A DNA stretch of 64,000 nt from Bovifimicola ammoniilytica (GTDB taxonomy: Bacteria; Bacillota; Clostridia; Lachnospirales; Lachnospiraceae). Shown here piece after piece: positions 1 to 10,400 of the stretch. The DNA is taken from assembly GCF_025567085.1 (NCBI RefSeq), contig NZ_JAOQJN010000005.1, forward strand, positions 231,034 through 295,033, in the 5' to 3' direction. Made by a program: the position numbers and the translations under genes. Position 1 is the stretch's first letter, and every line of letters begins with the position of its first letter. The notes under the pieces are model-generated. The model saw only the letters and a program-made list of their open reading frames with translations. It was not told where the DNA came from and ran no database searches.

Positions 1-27
1 CACACATTACACAAAGAAACAAAATAG
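1..27 (+). CDS. rpmG: 50S ribosomal protein L33, C-terminal end (partial)
   Basis: The first eight codons read HTLHKETK and then a stop, which is the usual C-terminus of bacterial L33. The rest of the gene lies before the window. The order rpmG-secE-nusG is normal in Firmicutes and supports the call. Confidence 0.7.
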   Translation, partial: HTLHKETK

Positions 28-53
28 TCAAATTGATTAGGAAAGAGGTAACT

Positions 54-257
54 ATGGGAGAAGCTAAAACATCGGAAAAAGCTCCAAAGAAGAGTTGGTT
101 CAAAGGTCTTTCAGCTGAATTCAAGAAAATAATCTGGCCTGACAAAATATCTGTTGCTAAGCAGACTACAGCAGTAGTTGTAGTGTCTTTGATACTAGGT
201 ATATTAATCAAGATAATTGATATGTTAATTCAAATCGGTCTCGATTTTATTGTCTAG
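54..257 (+). CDS. secE: Preprotein translocase subunit SecE
   Basis: Small 67-residue subunit that clamps SecY in the membrane export channel. The N-terminus is polar and lysine-rich. An amphipathic stretch with the family signature EFKKIIWPDK follows, then one transmembrane helix (about residues 38-62). The start chosen is the ATG at 54, which has GAGGT just upstream; an in-frame codon at 33 has no such signal. nusG follows after 17 nt, the standard pairing. The length is typical of the short Gram-positive SecE. Confidence 0.95.
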   Translation: MGEAKTSEKAPKKSWFKGLSAEFKKIIWPDKISVAKQTTAVVVVSLILGILIKIIDMLIQIGLDFIV

Positions 258-274
258 AAAGAAAAGGTGATTAG

Positions 275-793
275 ATGTCAGAAGCAAATTGGTATGTAGT
301 TCATACCTATTCAGGTTACGAGAATAAGGTAAAGGCTAACATTGAAAAAACAATTGAAAACAGAAAACTTCAAGATCAGATTTTAGAAGTTACAGTTCCT
401 ATGCAGGACGTTGTCGAAGTGAAAAACGGTGCTAAGAAACAGGTTTCTAAGAAAATGTTTCCTGGATATGTTCTTATTAATATGATAATGAACGATGACA
501 CATGGTATGTTGTTAGAAATACCAGAGGTGTTACAGGATTTGTAGGACCAGGATCTAAGCCGGTTCCTTTGACAGAAGCTGAGATGAAACCACTCGGAAT
601 CAAGGTCGATGAAGTAGTTGTTGATTTTGATTTAGGTGATACGGTTACAGTCACAAGCGGTGTTTGGGAAAATACAGTTGGTGTAATCAAACGTATTGAC
701 CATCACAAACAGATCGTTACAATCAATGTTGACATGTTTGGTCGTGAAACACCAGTAGAAATAAGTTTCACAGATGTAAAGAAGATGGATTAA
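275..793 (+). CDS. nusG: Transcription termination/antitermination factor NusG
   Basis: 172-residue NusG. The N-terminal NGN domain begins WYVVHTYSGYE and contains the FPGYVLI and GVTGFVGP signatures; it binds the RNA polymerase clamp and affects pausing. The C-terminal KOW domain lies around residues 120-160 (VTVTSGVWENTVGVI). Start at 275 with AAGGTGA upstream. It is co-directional with secE and precedes the L11-L1 operon, as in most bacteria. No insertions or missing regions are seen. Confidence 0.97.
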   Translation: MSEANWYVVHTYSGYENKVKANIEKTIENRKLQDQILEVTVPMQDVVEVKNGAKKQVSKKMFPGYVLINMIMNDDTWYVVRNTRGVTGFVGPGSKPVPLTEAEMKPLGIKVDEVVVDFDLGDTVTVTSGVWENTVGVIKRIDHHKQIVTINVDMFGRETPVEISFTDVKKMD

Positions 794-818
794 ATTCGCA
801 TTTATCTGCGAGTAATCA

Positions 819-850
819 AGTGGGAGGATATTTTCTTCCGATAATACCAC
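819..850 (+). promoter_or_regulatory. Candidate L1-binding mRNA hairpin upstream of rplK
   Basis: AGTGGGAGGA pairs with a downstream TCTTCC and ACCAC to give an outer GUGG/CCAC stem, an asymmetric internal loop and an inner GGAGGA/UCUUCC-type stem. A near copy lies before rplA (1313-1340). Known biology: L1 autoregulates the L11-L1 mRNA through a site with an asymmetric internal loop. Assignment to L1 is inferred from location and shape. Confidence 0.55.
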
Positions 851-869
851 AATTTTAGGAGGTGCCATA

Positions 870-1295
870 ATGGCTAAGAAAGTAGAAGGATACATTAAAT
901 TACAGATCGCAGCTGGCAAAGCAACACCAGCACCACCAGTTGGTCCAGCACTTGGACAGCATGGTGTAAACATCGTACAGTTTACAAAAGAATTTAACGC
1001 TAGAACAGCAGATCAGGAAGGAATGATTATTCCTGTAGTTATTACTGTTTATGCAGACAGAAGCTTTAGCTTCATTACAAAAACCCCACCTGCAGCAGTA
1101 TTATTAAAGAAAGCTTGCAAGATTCAGTCAGGTTCAGGTGTTCCTAACAAGAATAAAGTTGCAAAGATTTCAAAAGCTGAGGTTCAGAAAATCGCTGAAT
1201 TAAAGATGCCAGACTTAAATGCAGCATCAGTAGAAGCTGCAATTAGCATGATAGCTGGAACAGCTAGAAGCATGGGTATCGTTGTAGAAGATTAA
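870..1295 (+). CDS. rplK: 50S ribosomal protein L11
   Basis: 141-residue L11 of the GTPase-associated stalk base, with the N-terminal IKLQIAAGKATPAPPVGPALGQ signature split by the usual proline-rich loop and a C-terminal rRNA-binding domain (SGVPNK, ARSMGI). The start at 870 follows TTAGGAGGTGCC. It is transcribed with rplA 59 nt downstream. A structured element directly precedes its ribosome-binding site and probably sets translation of the pair. Confidence 0.98.
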   Translation: MAKKVEGYIKLQIAAGKATPAPPVGPALGQHGVNIVQFTKEFNARTADQEGMIIPVVITVYADRSFSFITKTPPAAVLLKKACKIQSGSGVPNKNKVAKISKAEVQKIAELKMPDLNAASVEAAISMIAGTARSMGIVVED

Positions 1296-1312
1296 GAAAA
1301 TTAGAATGAAGA

Positions 1313-1340
1313 AGTGGGAGGAGTCTTCCGCTATTACCAC
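1313..1340 (+). promoter_or_regulatory. Second copy of the candidate L1-binding hairpin, upstream of rplA
   Basis: AGTGGGAGGAGTCTTCCG then TATTACCAC repeats the motif at 819-850, with the loop shortened but both stems kept. It ends directly before the TAGGAGG ribosome-binding site of rplA. Two copies in front of the two genes of one operon suggest a protein-binding control site. Confidence 0.55.
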
Positions 1341-1354
1341 TAGGAGGTTTTAGA

Positions 1355-2050
1355 ATGAAACGAGGAAAAAAATACTTAGAAGCTGCGAAAGCAATTGATC
1401 GCGCTACTTTATATGACTCAGCAGAAGCTGTAGCTTTAGTAAAGAAATCAGCAACTGCTAAATTTGATGAGACAATCGAAGCTCATATCAGAACAGGTTG
1501 TGACGGACGTCATGCAGATCAGCAGATCAGAGGAGCTGTTGTATTACCACATGGTACAGGTAAGAAAGTAAGAGTACTTGTATTTGCTAAAGGTGCTAAG
1601 GCTGATGAAGCTACAGCAGCAGGTGCAGAATATGTTGGTGCTGAAGAACTTATTCCAAAGATTCAGAATGATAACTGGTTTGATTTCGACGTTGTAGTTG
1701 CTACACCAGATATGATGGGTGTTGTTGGTCGTTTAGGTCGTGTACTTGGACCAAAAGGTTTAATGCCTAACCCAAAAGCTGGTACAGTTACAATGGACGT
1801 TACAAAAGCTGTTCAGGATATTAAAGCTGGTAAGATTGAATACAGACTTGACAAAACAAATATTATCCATGTGCCAATTGGAAAAGCTTCATTTACAGAA
1901 GAACAGTTAGCGGACAACTTCCAGACGCTTATTGATGCAATCAATAAAGCAAAACCTAGCACATTAAAAGGTCAGTATTTAAAGAGTATTACTCTTACAT
2001 CTACAATGGGACCTGGTGTTAAGTTAAACGTAGCTAAGATTTCAGGCTAA
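1355..2050 (+). CDS. rplA: 50S ribosomal protein L1
   Basis: 231-residue L1, the mobile-stalk rRNA protein and usual repressor of its own operon. It begins MKRGKKYLEA, has the domain II segment GRLGRVLGPKGLMPNPKAGTV and ends LNVAKISG. The start at 1355 follows TAGGAGG. The next gene, rplJ, is separated by 371 nt holding its own promoter and leader RNA, so L11-L1 and L10-L12 are probably distinct transcription units with read-through. Confidence 0.98.
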   Translation: MKRGKKYLEAAKAIDRATLYDSAEAVALVKKSATAKFDETIEAHIRTGCDGRHADQQIRGAVVLPHGTGKKVRVLVFAKGAKADEATAAGAEYVGAEELIPKIQNDNWFDFDVVVATPDMMGVVGRLGRVLGPKGLMPNPKAGTVTMDVTKAVQDIKAGKIEYRLDKTNIIHVPIGKASFTEEQLADNFQTLIDAINKAKPSTLKGQYLKSITLTSTMGPGVKLNVAKISG

Positions 2051-2100
2051 TTAATAAAATATACACTTTATCATTTAGCAGAAATAAAGTTAAAAATTGA

Positions 2101-2129
2101 TTGACAATATATTTTATGTGTGTTAACAT
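2101..2129 (+). promoter_or_regulatory. Sigma-A promoter for rplJ-rplL
   Basis: TTGACA at 2101-2106 and TAACAT at 2124-2129 are separated by 17 nt. Transcription would start just before the structured L10 leader. Confidence 0.8.
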
Positions 2130-2134
2130 ACACA

Positions 2135-2267
2135 TTGTGTTTAAAGACCGAAGACAGCAGGTGTATCGCAAGGTACTCAAAGTATTTGCCCGCCGAGGAT
2201 TTTAAAATAACTCATTGAGTATTTATACCTCTTTGTCTGAGCGCGCTTTGACAAAGAGGTTTTTATT
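2135..2267 (+). ncRNA. Ribosomal protein L10 leader with terminator hairpin
   Basis: Downstream of the promoter lies a structured leader with the segments AAGACCGAAGACAGCAGGTG and CCGCCGAGG, which resemble the Firmicutes L10 leader that binds the L10-L12 complex. It ends in a strong hairpin (ACCTCTTTGTC at 2227-2237 with GACAAAGAGGT at 2250-2260) followed by TTTTTATT, a terminator. Inferred mechanism: excess L10(L12)4 favours termination. The remaining 150 nt to rplJ are AT-rich and hold a short direct repeat (TGTGATATATA twice, around 2340-2360) and a lone TATAAT at 2373. Confidence 0.8.
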
Positions 2268-2421
2268 GTTAAGAAAACAATTTGTTGGGACTTACTTATA
2301 TGGTAAATGCAACGAAATGATTTCTTGCATGATTTATATGTGATATATATGTGATATATATGGACTCTATGTTATAATCTTTTGTCTTTTTAAACACTAC
2401 TAATATAAGGAGGCAAAATTC

Positions 2422-2916
2422 ATGGCTAAAGTAGAAATAAAGAAACCTATTGTTGATGAGATTTCTGAATTGCTTAAAGATGCAAAATCAGCCGTATTAG
2501 TTGATTATCGTGGACTTACTGTTGAACAGGACACAGCTCTTCGTAAACAGTTAAGAGAAGCAGGTGTTGTATACAAAGTATACAAGAACACAATGATTAA
2601 CTTTGCTGTTAAAGGAACTGAGTTTGAAGAATTAAGCAAACATTTAGAAGGACCAACAGCAATAGCAGTATCTAATGAAGATGCTACAGCTCCAGCAAGA
2701 GTTTTATACAACTTTGCTAAAGATGCTGAAGCACTTGAACTTAAAGCAGGAGTAGTTGAAGGAACATATTATGATGCTGATGGAATCAAGCTTATCGCAA
2801 CAATCCCATCAAGAGAAGAACTTCTTTCAAAATTCCTTGGAAGCATTCAGTCACCTATTACAAACTTTGCTCGTGTTATTAAGCAGATTGCTGAAAAAGA
2901 AGAAACAGTTGCATAA
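2422..2916 (+). CDS. rplJ: 50S ribosomal protein L10
   Basis: 164-residue stalk protein that anchors L7/L12 dimers to 23S rRNA through L11. Typical features are KSAVLVDYRGLTVEQ, VYKNTM and the C-terminal helix VIKQIAEKEE that binds L7/L12. The start at 2422 follows AAGGAGGCAAAATTC. It sits between its own leader RNA and rplL. A short in-frame-looking reading frame inside it on another frame is a shadow. Confidence 0.98.
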   Translation: MAKVEIKKPIVDEISELLKDAKSAVLVDYRGLTVEQDTALRKQLREAGVVYKVYKNTMINFAVKGTEFEELSKHLEGPTAIAVSNEDATAPARVLYNFAKDAEALELKAGVVEGTYYDADGIKLIATIPSREELLSKFLGSIQSPITNFARVIKQIAEKEETVA

Positions 2917-3016
2917 TAGCGTCGCAGTTTGTATCTGATTTGAATTTGAATTAAAACGAGAAAGACCTTTATTGGTCTGCACAATTAAAAACATTTTAAA
3001 TATGGAGGAATAAAAG

Positions 3017-3382
3017 ATGACAACTCAGGAAATTATTGAAGTAATCAAAGGTATGACAGTTTTAGAATTAAACGATTTAGTTAAAGCTTGTGAAGAAGAA
3101 TTTGGTGTTTCTGCAGCAGCAGGTGTTGTAGTAGCAGCAGCAGGTGCAGCAGGTGCAGCAGCAGATGAGAAATCTGAATTTGACGTAGAATTAACATCAT
3201 ATGGCGAGAAGAAGATGGACGTTATCAAACTTGCTAAGACAGCTTTAGGTTTAGGATTAAAAGAAGCTAAAGATGTTGTTGAATCAGCTCCAAAGGTTAT
3301 CAAAGAAGCTGCTTCTAAAGAAGAAGCTGAAGATCTTAAAGCTAAATTCGAAGAAGTTGGTGCTACAATTACATTAAAATAA
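3017..3382 (+). CDS. rplL: 50S ribosomal protein L7/L12
   Basis: 121-residue stalk protein that recruits translation GTPases. It has an N-terminal dimerisation domain, an alanine/glycine-rich hinge at about residues 34-52, and the C-terminal domain KTALGLGLKEAKDVVE that contacts EF-Tu and EF-G. The hinge is encoded by repeated GCA/GCT codons, which is normal. The start at 3017 follows ATGGAGGAATAAAAG. A terminator follows at 3412, closing the unit. Confidence 0.98.
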   Translation: MTTQEIIEVIKGMTVLELNDLVKACEEEFGVSAAAGVVVAAAGAAGAAADEKSEFDVELTSYGEKKMDVIKLAKTALGLGLKEAKDVVESAPKVIKEAASKEEAEDLKAKFEEVGATITLK

Positions 3383-3411
3383 TTTAGCGTGAATTTTGAA
3401 TTTATAAGAGA

Positions 3412-3439
3412 GGCTATCACATATGTGGTAGCCTTTTTT
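3412..3439 (+). terminator. Rho-independent terminator after rplL
   Basis: GGCTATCAC (3412-3420) pairs with GTGGTAGCC (3425-3433), followed by six T residues. Confidence 0.9.
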
Positions 3440-3469
3440 GATTACTAGGAAAATTCTAACAAAAAATTC

Positions 3470-3498
3470 TTGACACAGAAAATCTACTGTGTTAAAAT
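3470..3498 (+). promoter_or_regulatory. Sigma-A promoter for rpoB-rpoC
   Basis: TTGACA (3470-3475), 17-nt spacer, TAAAAT (3493-3498). It lies 30 nt past the rplL terminator. The roughly 100-nt leader that follows contains an AGAATAGG/CCTGTTCT stem around 3558-3580, so rpoBC has its own transcript start. Confidence 0.85.
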
Positions 3499-3613
3499 GG
3501 AAAATGCACTTTTATGTGTAGTAGGCTTTTTGTGCCTAAATAACGATACCTGTGAGAATAGGGACTCCAAACCTGTTCTTAATATATTATTATGATGCAA
3601 GGGGTGAATGTCG

Positions 3614-6600
3614 ATGGAGCAATACAGAATACGTCCGGTTAAATCAGGAAAAAGTGTTAGAATGAGTTACTCAAGACAGAAAGAGGTTCTTGAGATGCCT
3701 AACCTTATTGAAATCCAAAAGGATTCATATAAATGGTTTTTAACTGATGGACTAAAAGAAGTGTTTAACGACATCTCACCAATTGAAGACTTTACAGAGC
3801 ATTTAAGCTTAGAATTCGTAGATTTTCAGTTGTGTGAAGATGAAGCAAAGTATTCGATTGAGGAATGCAAGGAAAGAGATGCAACATATGCTGCACCACT
3901 TAAAGTTAAAGTAAGACTCAATAAGAAAGAAACTGGAGAAATCAGTGAACATGAAATATTCATGGGTGATTTACCATTGATGACTGCTACTGGAACATTT
4001 GTAATTAACGGTGCTGAACGTGTTATCGTAAGCCAGTTAGTTCGTTCTCCTGGCATCTATTATGGAATTGCACATGATAAATTAGGTAAAGAATTATATT
4101 CATGTACTGTAATTCCAAACAGAGGTGCATGGTTAGAGTATGAAACAGACTCTAATGATGTATTTTATGTGCGTGTTGACAGAACCAGAAAAGTTCCTGT
4201 TACAGTATTAATCAGAGCATTAGGTTATGGTACAAACGCAGAAATTATCGACTTATTTGGTGAAGAACCAAAGATTTTAGCAAGCTTTACAAAAGACACT
4301 TCAGATAATTATCAGGATGGTCTTTTGGAATTATATAAAAAAATCCGTCCAGGCGAGCCGCTAGCTGTGGAGAGCGCGGAAAGCCTTATTTCTAGTATGT
4401 TCTTTGATGCTAGAAGATATGATTTAGCAAAAGTGGGACGTTATAAATTTAATAAGAAATTAGCCCTTAAGAATAGAATAAAAGGACATATCCTTAGTGA
4501 AGAAGTTATAGATGTAAACACAGGTGAAGTCCTTGCTGAAGCTGGAACAACTGTTACGGAAGAATTAGCAGTTAAGATTCAGAACGCTGCTGTACCATAT
4601 GTAATGATACAGGGTGAAGAGAGAAACGTTAAAGTTATCTCTAATATGATGGTAGATATTAATGCATACGTAGATTTTGATTGTACAGAACTTGGTGTTA
4701 CAGAAGATGTATTCTATCCTGTTTTAGCACAGATTCTCTCAGAAAATGAAACTGAAGAAGACTTAAAGGATGCAATTAAGAGAAACATTAATGAATTAAT
4801 TCCTAAACATATAACAAAAGAAGATATTATTGCTTCTATTAACTATAATATGCATTTGGAAGCAGATATTGGTACATCAGATGATATCGATCATCTGGGT
4901 AACAGACGTATTCGTGCAGTAGGTGAATTATTACAGAACCAGTATAGAATCGGTTTATCAAGAATGGAGAGAGTTGTTCGTGAAAGAATGACAACTCAGG
5001 ATATGGCTGATATTTCACCACAGGCACTTATTAATATTAAACCTGTAACAGCTGCTGTTAAAGAATTCTTCGGAAGTTCACAGTTGTCACAGTTCATGGA
5101 TCAGAACAACCCTCTTGGTGAGTTAACTCATAAGAGACGTTTATCAGCACTTGGTCCAGGTGGTCTTTCAAGAGATAGAGCCGGATTCGAGGTTCGAGAT
5201 GTTCACTACTCGCATTATGGTAGAATGTGTCCTATTGAGACACCTGAAGGTCCTAACATCGGTCTTATTAACTCATTAGCAACATATGCAAGAATTAATG
5301 AGTACGGATTTATTGAAGCACCATATAGAAAGCTTGATAAGACAGATCCACTTAACCCTGTTGTAACAGATGAGGTTGTATATCTTACAGCAGATGAAGA
5401 AGATAATTATGTAGTAGCTCAGGCTAATGAGCCATTAGATGCAGACGGACATTTTGTTAATACAAATATTTCCGGACGATACAGAGAAGAAACATCTGAA
5501 TTCCAGAAGAAAGTGGTAGACTTAATGGACGTTTCTCCTAAGATGGTATTCTCAGTTGCAACATCAATGATTCCTTTCCTTGAAAATGATGATGCTAACA
5601 GAGCATTAATGGGATCTAACATGCAGCGTCAGGCAGTTCCACTTTTAACGACTGAAGCACCAGTTGTAGGAACAGGTATTGAACATAAGGCTGCTGTTGA
5701 CTCAGGTGTATGTGTACTTGCTAAACGTGCGGGTACTATAGAGCGTTCTACATCTAAAGATATAACAATAAGATATGATGACGATAAGTCATTAGAAACA
5801 TATAAATTAATTAAATTCTCAAGAAGTAACCAGAGTAACTGCTATAACCAGAAACCTATCGTATTCAAGGGTGAACACGTTGAAGCAGGTCAGGTAATTG
5901 CAGATGGTGCTTCTACAGCTAATGGAGAAATCGCATTAGGTAAGAATCCTCTTATTGGTTTCATGACATGGGAGGGTTACAACTACGAAGATGCCGTTCT
6001 TCTTAGTGAAAAACTTGTTCAGAATGATGTATACACATCAGTTCATATTGAAGAATATGAAGCAGAATCAAGAGATACTAAATTAGGACCAGAAGAAATC
6101 ACAAGAGATGTTCCAGGTGTTGGTGATGATGCACTTAAGAACCTTGATGAAAGAGGTATCATAAGAATAGGTGCTGAAGTTAGAGCCGGAGATATTCTTG
6201 TTGGTAAGGTTACTCCTAAGGGAGAGACAGAACTTACAGCTGAAGAAAGATTACTTAGAGCAATCTTTGGTGAGAAAGCAAGAGAAGTAAGAGATACATC
6301 TCTTAAGGTTCCACATGGTGAATATGGTATCGTTGTAGATGCTAAGGTATTTACAAGAGAAAATGGTGATGAGTTAGCTCCAGGTGTTAATCAGACAGTT
6401 CGTATCTACATTGCACAGAAGAGAAAAATTTCTGTTGGTGATAAGATGGCCGGACGTCATGGTAACAAGGGTGTCGTTTCGAGAATATTACCAGTAGAAG
6501 ATATGCCATTCTTACCAAACGGCCGACCACTTGATATCGTGCTTAACCCATTAGGTGTACCATCACGTATGAATATCGGACAGGTGTTAGAGATTCATTT

Positions 6601-7462
6601 AAGTCTTGCAGCAAAGGCATTAGGCTTTAACATTTCAACACCAGTATTCGATGGCGCCAAAGAAAATGATATTATGGATACTCTTGACATGGCTAATGAT
6701 TACGTTAACACAACATGGGAAGAGTTTGAAGCTAAATATAAAGACACAGTTGATCCTGAAATTATGCAGTATTTGTATGATAACAGAGCACATCGTGAAG
6801 AGTGGAAAGGCGTTCCAATTTCAAGAGATGGTAAAGTACAGTTAAGAGATGGACGTACAGGTGAATTCTTCGATGGTAAAGTTACAATCGGACATATGCA
6901 TTACTTAAAACTTCACCATTTAGTAGATGATAAGATTCATGCACGTTCAACAGGTCCTTACTCACTTGTTACACAGCAGCCACTTGGTGGTAAAGCCCAA
7001 TTCGGTGGACAGCGTTTCGGTGAAATGGAAGTTTGGGCACTTGAAGCATATGGTGCATCTTACACACTTCAGGAGATACTTACAGTTAAGTCCGATGACG
7101 TTGTAGGTCGTGTTAAGACATATGAAGCAATTATTAAAGGTCTTAATATTCCTGAACCTGGTATTCCAGAGTCATTCAAGGTATTATTAAAAGAACTTCA
7201 GTCATTAGCACTTGATGTTAAGGTTCTCAGAGAAGATAATACAGAAGTTGAGATGAAAGAAAATGTTGACGAAGCAAGTATTTCATACAATTCAGTTATG
7301 TCTGATGATAACAGAAATTACAATCAGGGAAATGAAGATTTCGCTAAAATGGGTTATCAGGAACAGAGAATCGGTGATGACGGAATTGAAGATGTCGAAG
7401 CAGAAGAAAATGAAGATATTATGATTGAAGAATCAGATGATGATTCTTATGATGCAGAATAG
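3614..7462 (+). CDS. rpoB: DNA-directed RNA polymerase subunit beta
   Basis: 1282-residue beta subunit, complete. The rifampicin region (about residues 486-520: SQLSQFMDQNNPLGELTHKRR, then LSALGPGG) matches the sensitive wild type. The GDKMAGRHGNKGV active-site segment and the C-terminal GGQRFGEMEVWALEAYGA clamp signature are present. The last 60 or so residues form a strongly acidic tail, common in Clostridia. ATG occurs at 3608 and 3614; AAGGGGTG at 3599-3606 is too close to the first, so 3614 (MEQYRIRPVKSG) is preferred. rpoC follows after 15 nt. Confidence 0.98.
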   Translation: MEQYRIRPVKSGKSVRMSYSRQKEVLEMPNLIEIQKDSYKWFLTDGLKEVFNDISPIEDFTEHLSLEFVDFQLCEDEAKYSIEECKERDATYAAPLKVKVRLNKKETGEISEHEIFMGDLPLMTATGTFVINGAERVIVSQLVRSPGIYYGIAHDKLGKELYSCTVIPNRGAWLEYETDSNDVFYVRVDRTRKVPVTVLIRALGYGTNAEIIDLFGEEPKILASFTKDTSDNYQDGLLELYKKIRPGEPLAVESAESLISSMFFDARRYDLAKVGRYKFNKKLALKNRIKGHILSEEVIDVNTGEVLAEAGTTVTEELAVKIQNAAVPYVMIQGEERNVKVISNMMVDINAYVDFDCTELGVTEDVFYPVLAQILSENETEEDLKDAIKRNINELIPKHITKEDIIASINYNMHLEADIGTSDDIDHLGNRRIRAVGELLQNQYRIGLSRMERVVRERMTTQDMADISPQALINIKPVTAAVKEFFGSSQLSQFMDQNNPLGELTHKRRLSALGPGGLSRDRAGFEVRDVHYSHYGRMCPIETPEGPNIGLINSLATYARINEYGFIEAPYRKLDKTDPLNPVVTDEVVYLTADEEDNYVVAQANEPLDADGHFVNTNISGRYREETSEFQKKVVDLMDVSPKMVFSVATSMIPFLENDDANRALMGSNMQRQAVPLLTTEAPVVGTGIEHKAAVDSGVCVLAKRAGTIERSTSKDITIRYDDDKSLETYKLIKFSRSNQSNCYNQKPIVFKGEHVEAGQVIADGASTANGEIALGKNPLIGFMTWEGYNYEDAVLLSEKLVQNDVYTSVHIEEYEAESRDTKLGPEEITRDVPGVGDDALKNLDERGIIRIGAEVRAGDILVGKVTPKGETELTAEERLLRAIFGEKAREVRDTSLKVPHGEYGIVVDAKVFTRENGDELAPGVNQTVRIYIAQKRKISVGDKMAGRHGNKGVVSRILPVEDMPFLPNGRPLDIVLNPLGVPSRMNIGQVLEIHLSLAAKALGFNISTPVFDGAKENDIMDTLDMANDYVNTTWEEFEAKYKDTVDPEIMQYLYDNRAHREEWKGVPISRDGKVQLRDGRTGEFFDGKVTIGHMHYLKLHHLVDDKIHARSTGPYSLVTQQPLGGKAQFGGQRFGEMEVWALEAYGASYTLQEILTVKSDDVVGRVKTYEAIIKGLNIPEPGIPESFKVLLKELQSLALDVKVLREDNTEVEMKENVDEASISYNSVMSDDNRNYNQGNEDFAKMGYQEQRIGDDGIEDVEAEENEDIMIEESDDDSYDAE

Positions 7463-7477
7463 AAGGGAGTGTCTTAG

Positions 7478-10400
7478 ATGCCTGAAACAAATAAAGATAC
7501 GTATCAGCAAATGACATTTGACAAAATCAGAATTGGTCTTGCATCTCCTGAGAAAATCAGAGAATGGTCAAGAGGAGAAGTTAAGAAACCTGAGACAATT
7601 AACTACAGAACATTAAAACCTGAAAGAGATGGTTTGTTCTGTGAGAAAATATTCGGACCAAGCAAAGACTGGGAATGTCATTGTGGTAAATATAAGAAAA
7701 TCAGATATAAAGGTGTTATTTGTGACAGATGTGGTGTTGAGGTAACAAAGGCAAGTGTTCGTAGAGAACGTATGGGTTCTATCGAATTAGCTGCACCTGT
7801 ATCACATATATGGTATTTTAAAGGTATTCCTAGCAGAATGGGACTTATCCTTGATTTATCACCAAGAGTACTTGAGAAAGTTTTATATTTTGCATCATAT
7901 ATTGTACTTGATGCAGGCGAAACTGAATTAATGTACAAACAGGTTCTCTCAGAGAAAGAATATAGAGAGGCATATGATAAATATGGTGATACATTCAGAG
8001 TAGGTATGGGAGCTGAAGCAATTGATGAATTGCTTTCGGCAATCGACCTTGAGAAAGAGTCAGAAGAGCTTAAGGTAGCTTTAAATGAATCTTCAGGACA
8101 GAAGAGAGCCAAGATTATTAAGAGACTTGAAGTAGTTGAAGCATTCAGGGCATCAGGTAACAAACCTGAATGGATGATTTTAAAAGTTATTCCTGTAATT
8201 CCACCAGATTTACGTCCTATGGTACAGCTTGATGGTGGTCGTTTCGCTACATCAGACTTAAATGATTTATACAGAAGAATTATTAACAGAAATAACCGTC
8301 TTGAGAGACTTCTTGAATTAGGAGCTCCAGAGATTATCGTTAGAAATGAAAAGAGAATGTTACAGGAAGCTGTTGATGCATTAATCGATAATGGTCGTCG
8401 TGGCCGTCCTGTTACAGGCCCTGGTAACAGAGCATTAAAATCTCTTTCAGATATGTTAAAAGGTAAACAGGGACGTTTCCGTCAGAACCTCCTTGGTAAG
8501 CGTGTTGACTACTCAGGACGTTCAGTTATCGTAGTAGGACCTGAACTCAAGATTTACCAGTGTGGTCTTCCTAAGGAAATGGCAATCGAATTATTCAAAC
8601 CATTTGTAATCCGTCAGTTAACAGCTAATGGAACAGCACATAACGTTAAGAGTGCTAAGAAGATGGTTGAGAGACTCCAGACAGAAGTTTGGGATGTATT
8701 AGAGGACGTTATTAAAGAACATCCTGTAATGCTTAACAGAGCACCTACACTTCATAGACTTGGTATTCAGGCATTTGAACCAATTCTTGTAGAGGGTAAA
8801 GCTATTAAGCTTCATCCACTTGTTTGTACAGCGTTCAACGCCGATTTCGATGGTGACCAGATGGCTGTGCATCTTCCATTATCAGTAGAGGCACAGGCAG
8901 AATGTAGATTCTTGCTTTTATCACCAAATAACCTCTTAAAACCATCTGATGGTGGTCCTGTTGCAGTTCCATCACAGGATATGGTACTTGGTATCTATTA
9001 TTTAACACAGGAGAGACCTGGTGCAAAAGGTGAGGGTAAGATATTCAAGAGTATTAATGAAGCAATACTTGCATATGAGAATGGTGCAATAACACTTCAT
9101 GCTAAGATATTTATAAGAGTTACAAGAACAACTCCTGATGGAGAAGAGATAACTGGTATTATTAATACCACACTTGGTAGATGTATTTTCAACGAAATAC
9201 TTCCACAGGACTTAGGATTAACAAAGAGAGAATCTAAAGAAGATTATCTTAAACTTGAAGTTGATTATCTTGTCAAGAAGAAGGAATTAAAAGGTATCCT
9301 TGAGAAAGTTATCAATATTCATGGTGCTACAAAGACAGCAGAGGTACTTGATGACATCAAAGCAATGGGTTACAAGTATTCAACAAGAGCTGCTATGACA
9401 GTTTCAATTTCAGATATGACTATTCCTAAGGAGAAAGCTCCACTTCTTAAAGAAGCAGAGGAAACAGTTGAGAAGATTACTAAGAACTTCCGTCGTGGTT
9501 TCATTACAGACGAAGAAAGATATAAAGAAGTAATCAAGACATGGCAGATAGCCGATGATAAGATTCAGAAAGCACTTATGGCAGGTCTTGATGATTATAA
9601 TAACATTTATATGATGGCTGACTCAGGTGCTCGTGGTTCTGATAAACAGATTAAACAGTTAGCAGGTATGCGTGGTCTTATGGCTGATACAACAGGTAAG
9701 ACAATTGAATTACCTATCACATCTAACTTCCGTGAGGGTCTTGATGTTCTGGAATACTTCATTTCAGCACATGGTGCCAGAAAAGGTCTTTCAGATACAG
9801 CTCTTCGTACAGCCGATTCAGGATACTTAACAAGACGTCTTGTTGATGTATCGCAGGATTTAATTATCAGAGAAGTCGATTGTAGCGAGGGTAAAGACAT
9901 TCCTTATATGGAAATCACAGGTTTCCAGGAGGGAGCAGAAGTTACAGAGAGTCTTGAAGAAAGAATTACAGGTCGTTATGCAGCAGAGACAATTACAGAT
10001 GCAGAAGGTAATGTAATTGTTAAAGCTAATCATATGATTACACCTAAGCGTGCAGCTAAGGTTGTAGCAACAGGCAGAGAATCAGTTAAGATTCGTACAA
10101 TTTTAACATGTAAATGCCACATCGGTGTATGTGCTAAATGTTATGGTGCAAATATGGCTACTGGTCAGGCAGTACAGGTTGGTGAAGCTGTTGGTATTAT
10201 CGCAGCACAGTCAATCGGTGAACCTGGTACACAGCTTACAATGCGTACTTTCCATACAGGTGGTGTTGCCGGTGGAGATATTACACAGGGTCTTCCTCGT
10301 GTCGAGGAATTATTTGAAGCCAGAAAACCAAAGGGACTTGCAATTATCGCAGAATTTGGTGGCAAGGTTGAAGTTAAAGACACTAAGAAGAAACGTGAAA

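Noticed and set aside
2340..2378. Second promoter for rplJ with TATAAT at 2373
   Set aside because: No acceptable -35 box at 16-18 nt; the promoter at 2101 is far better and precedes the leader.
2756..2938. 60-codon frame overlapping the end of rplJ
   Set aside because: Shifted frame inside a conserved gene, no ribosome site, no homology.
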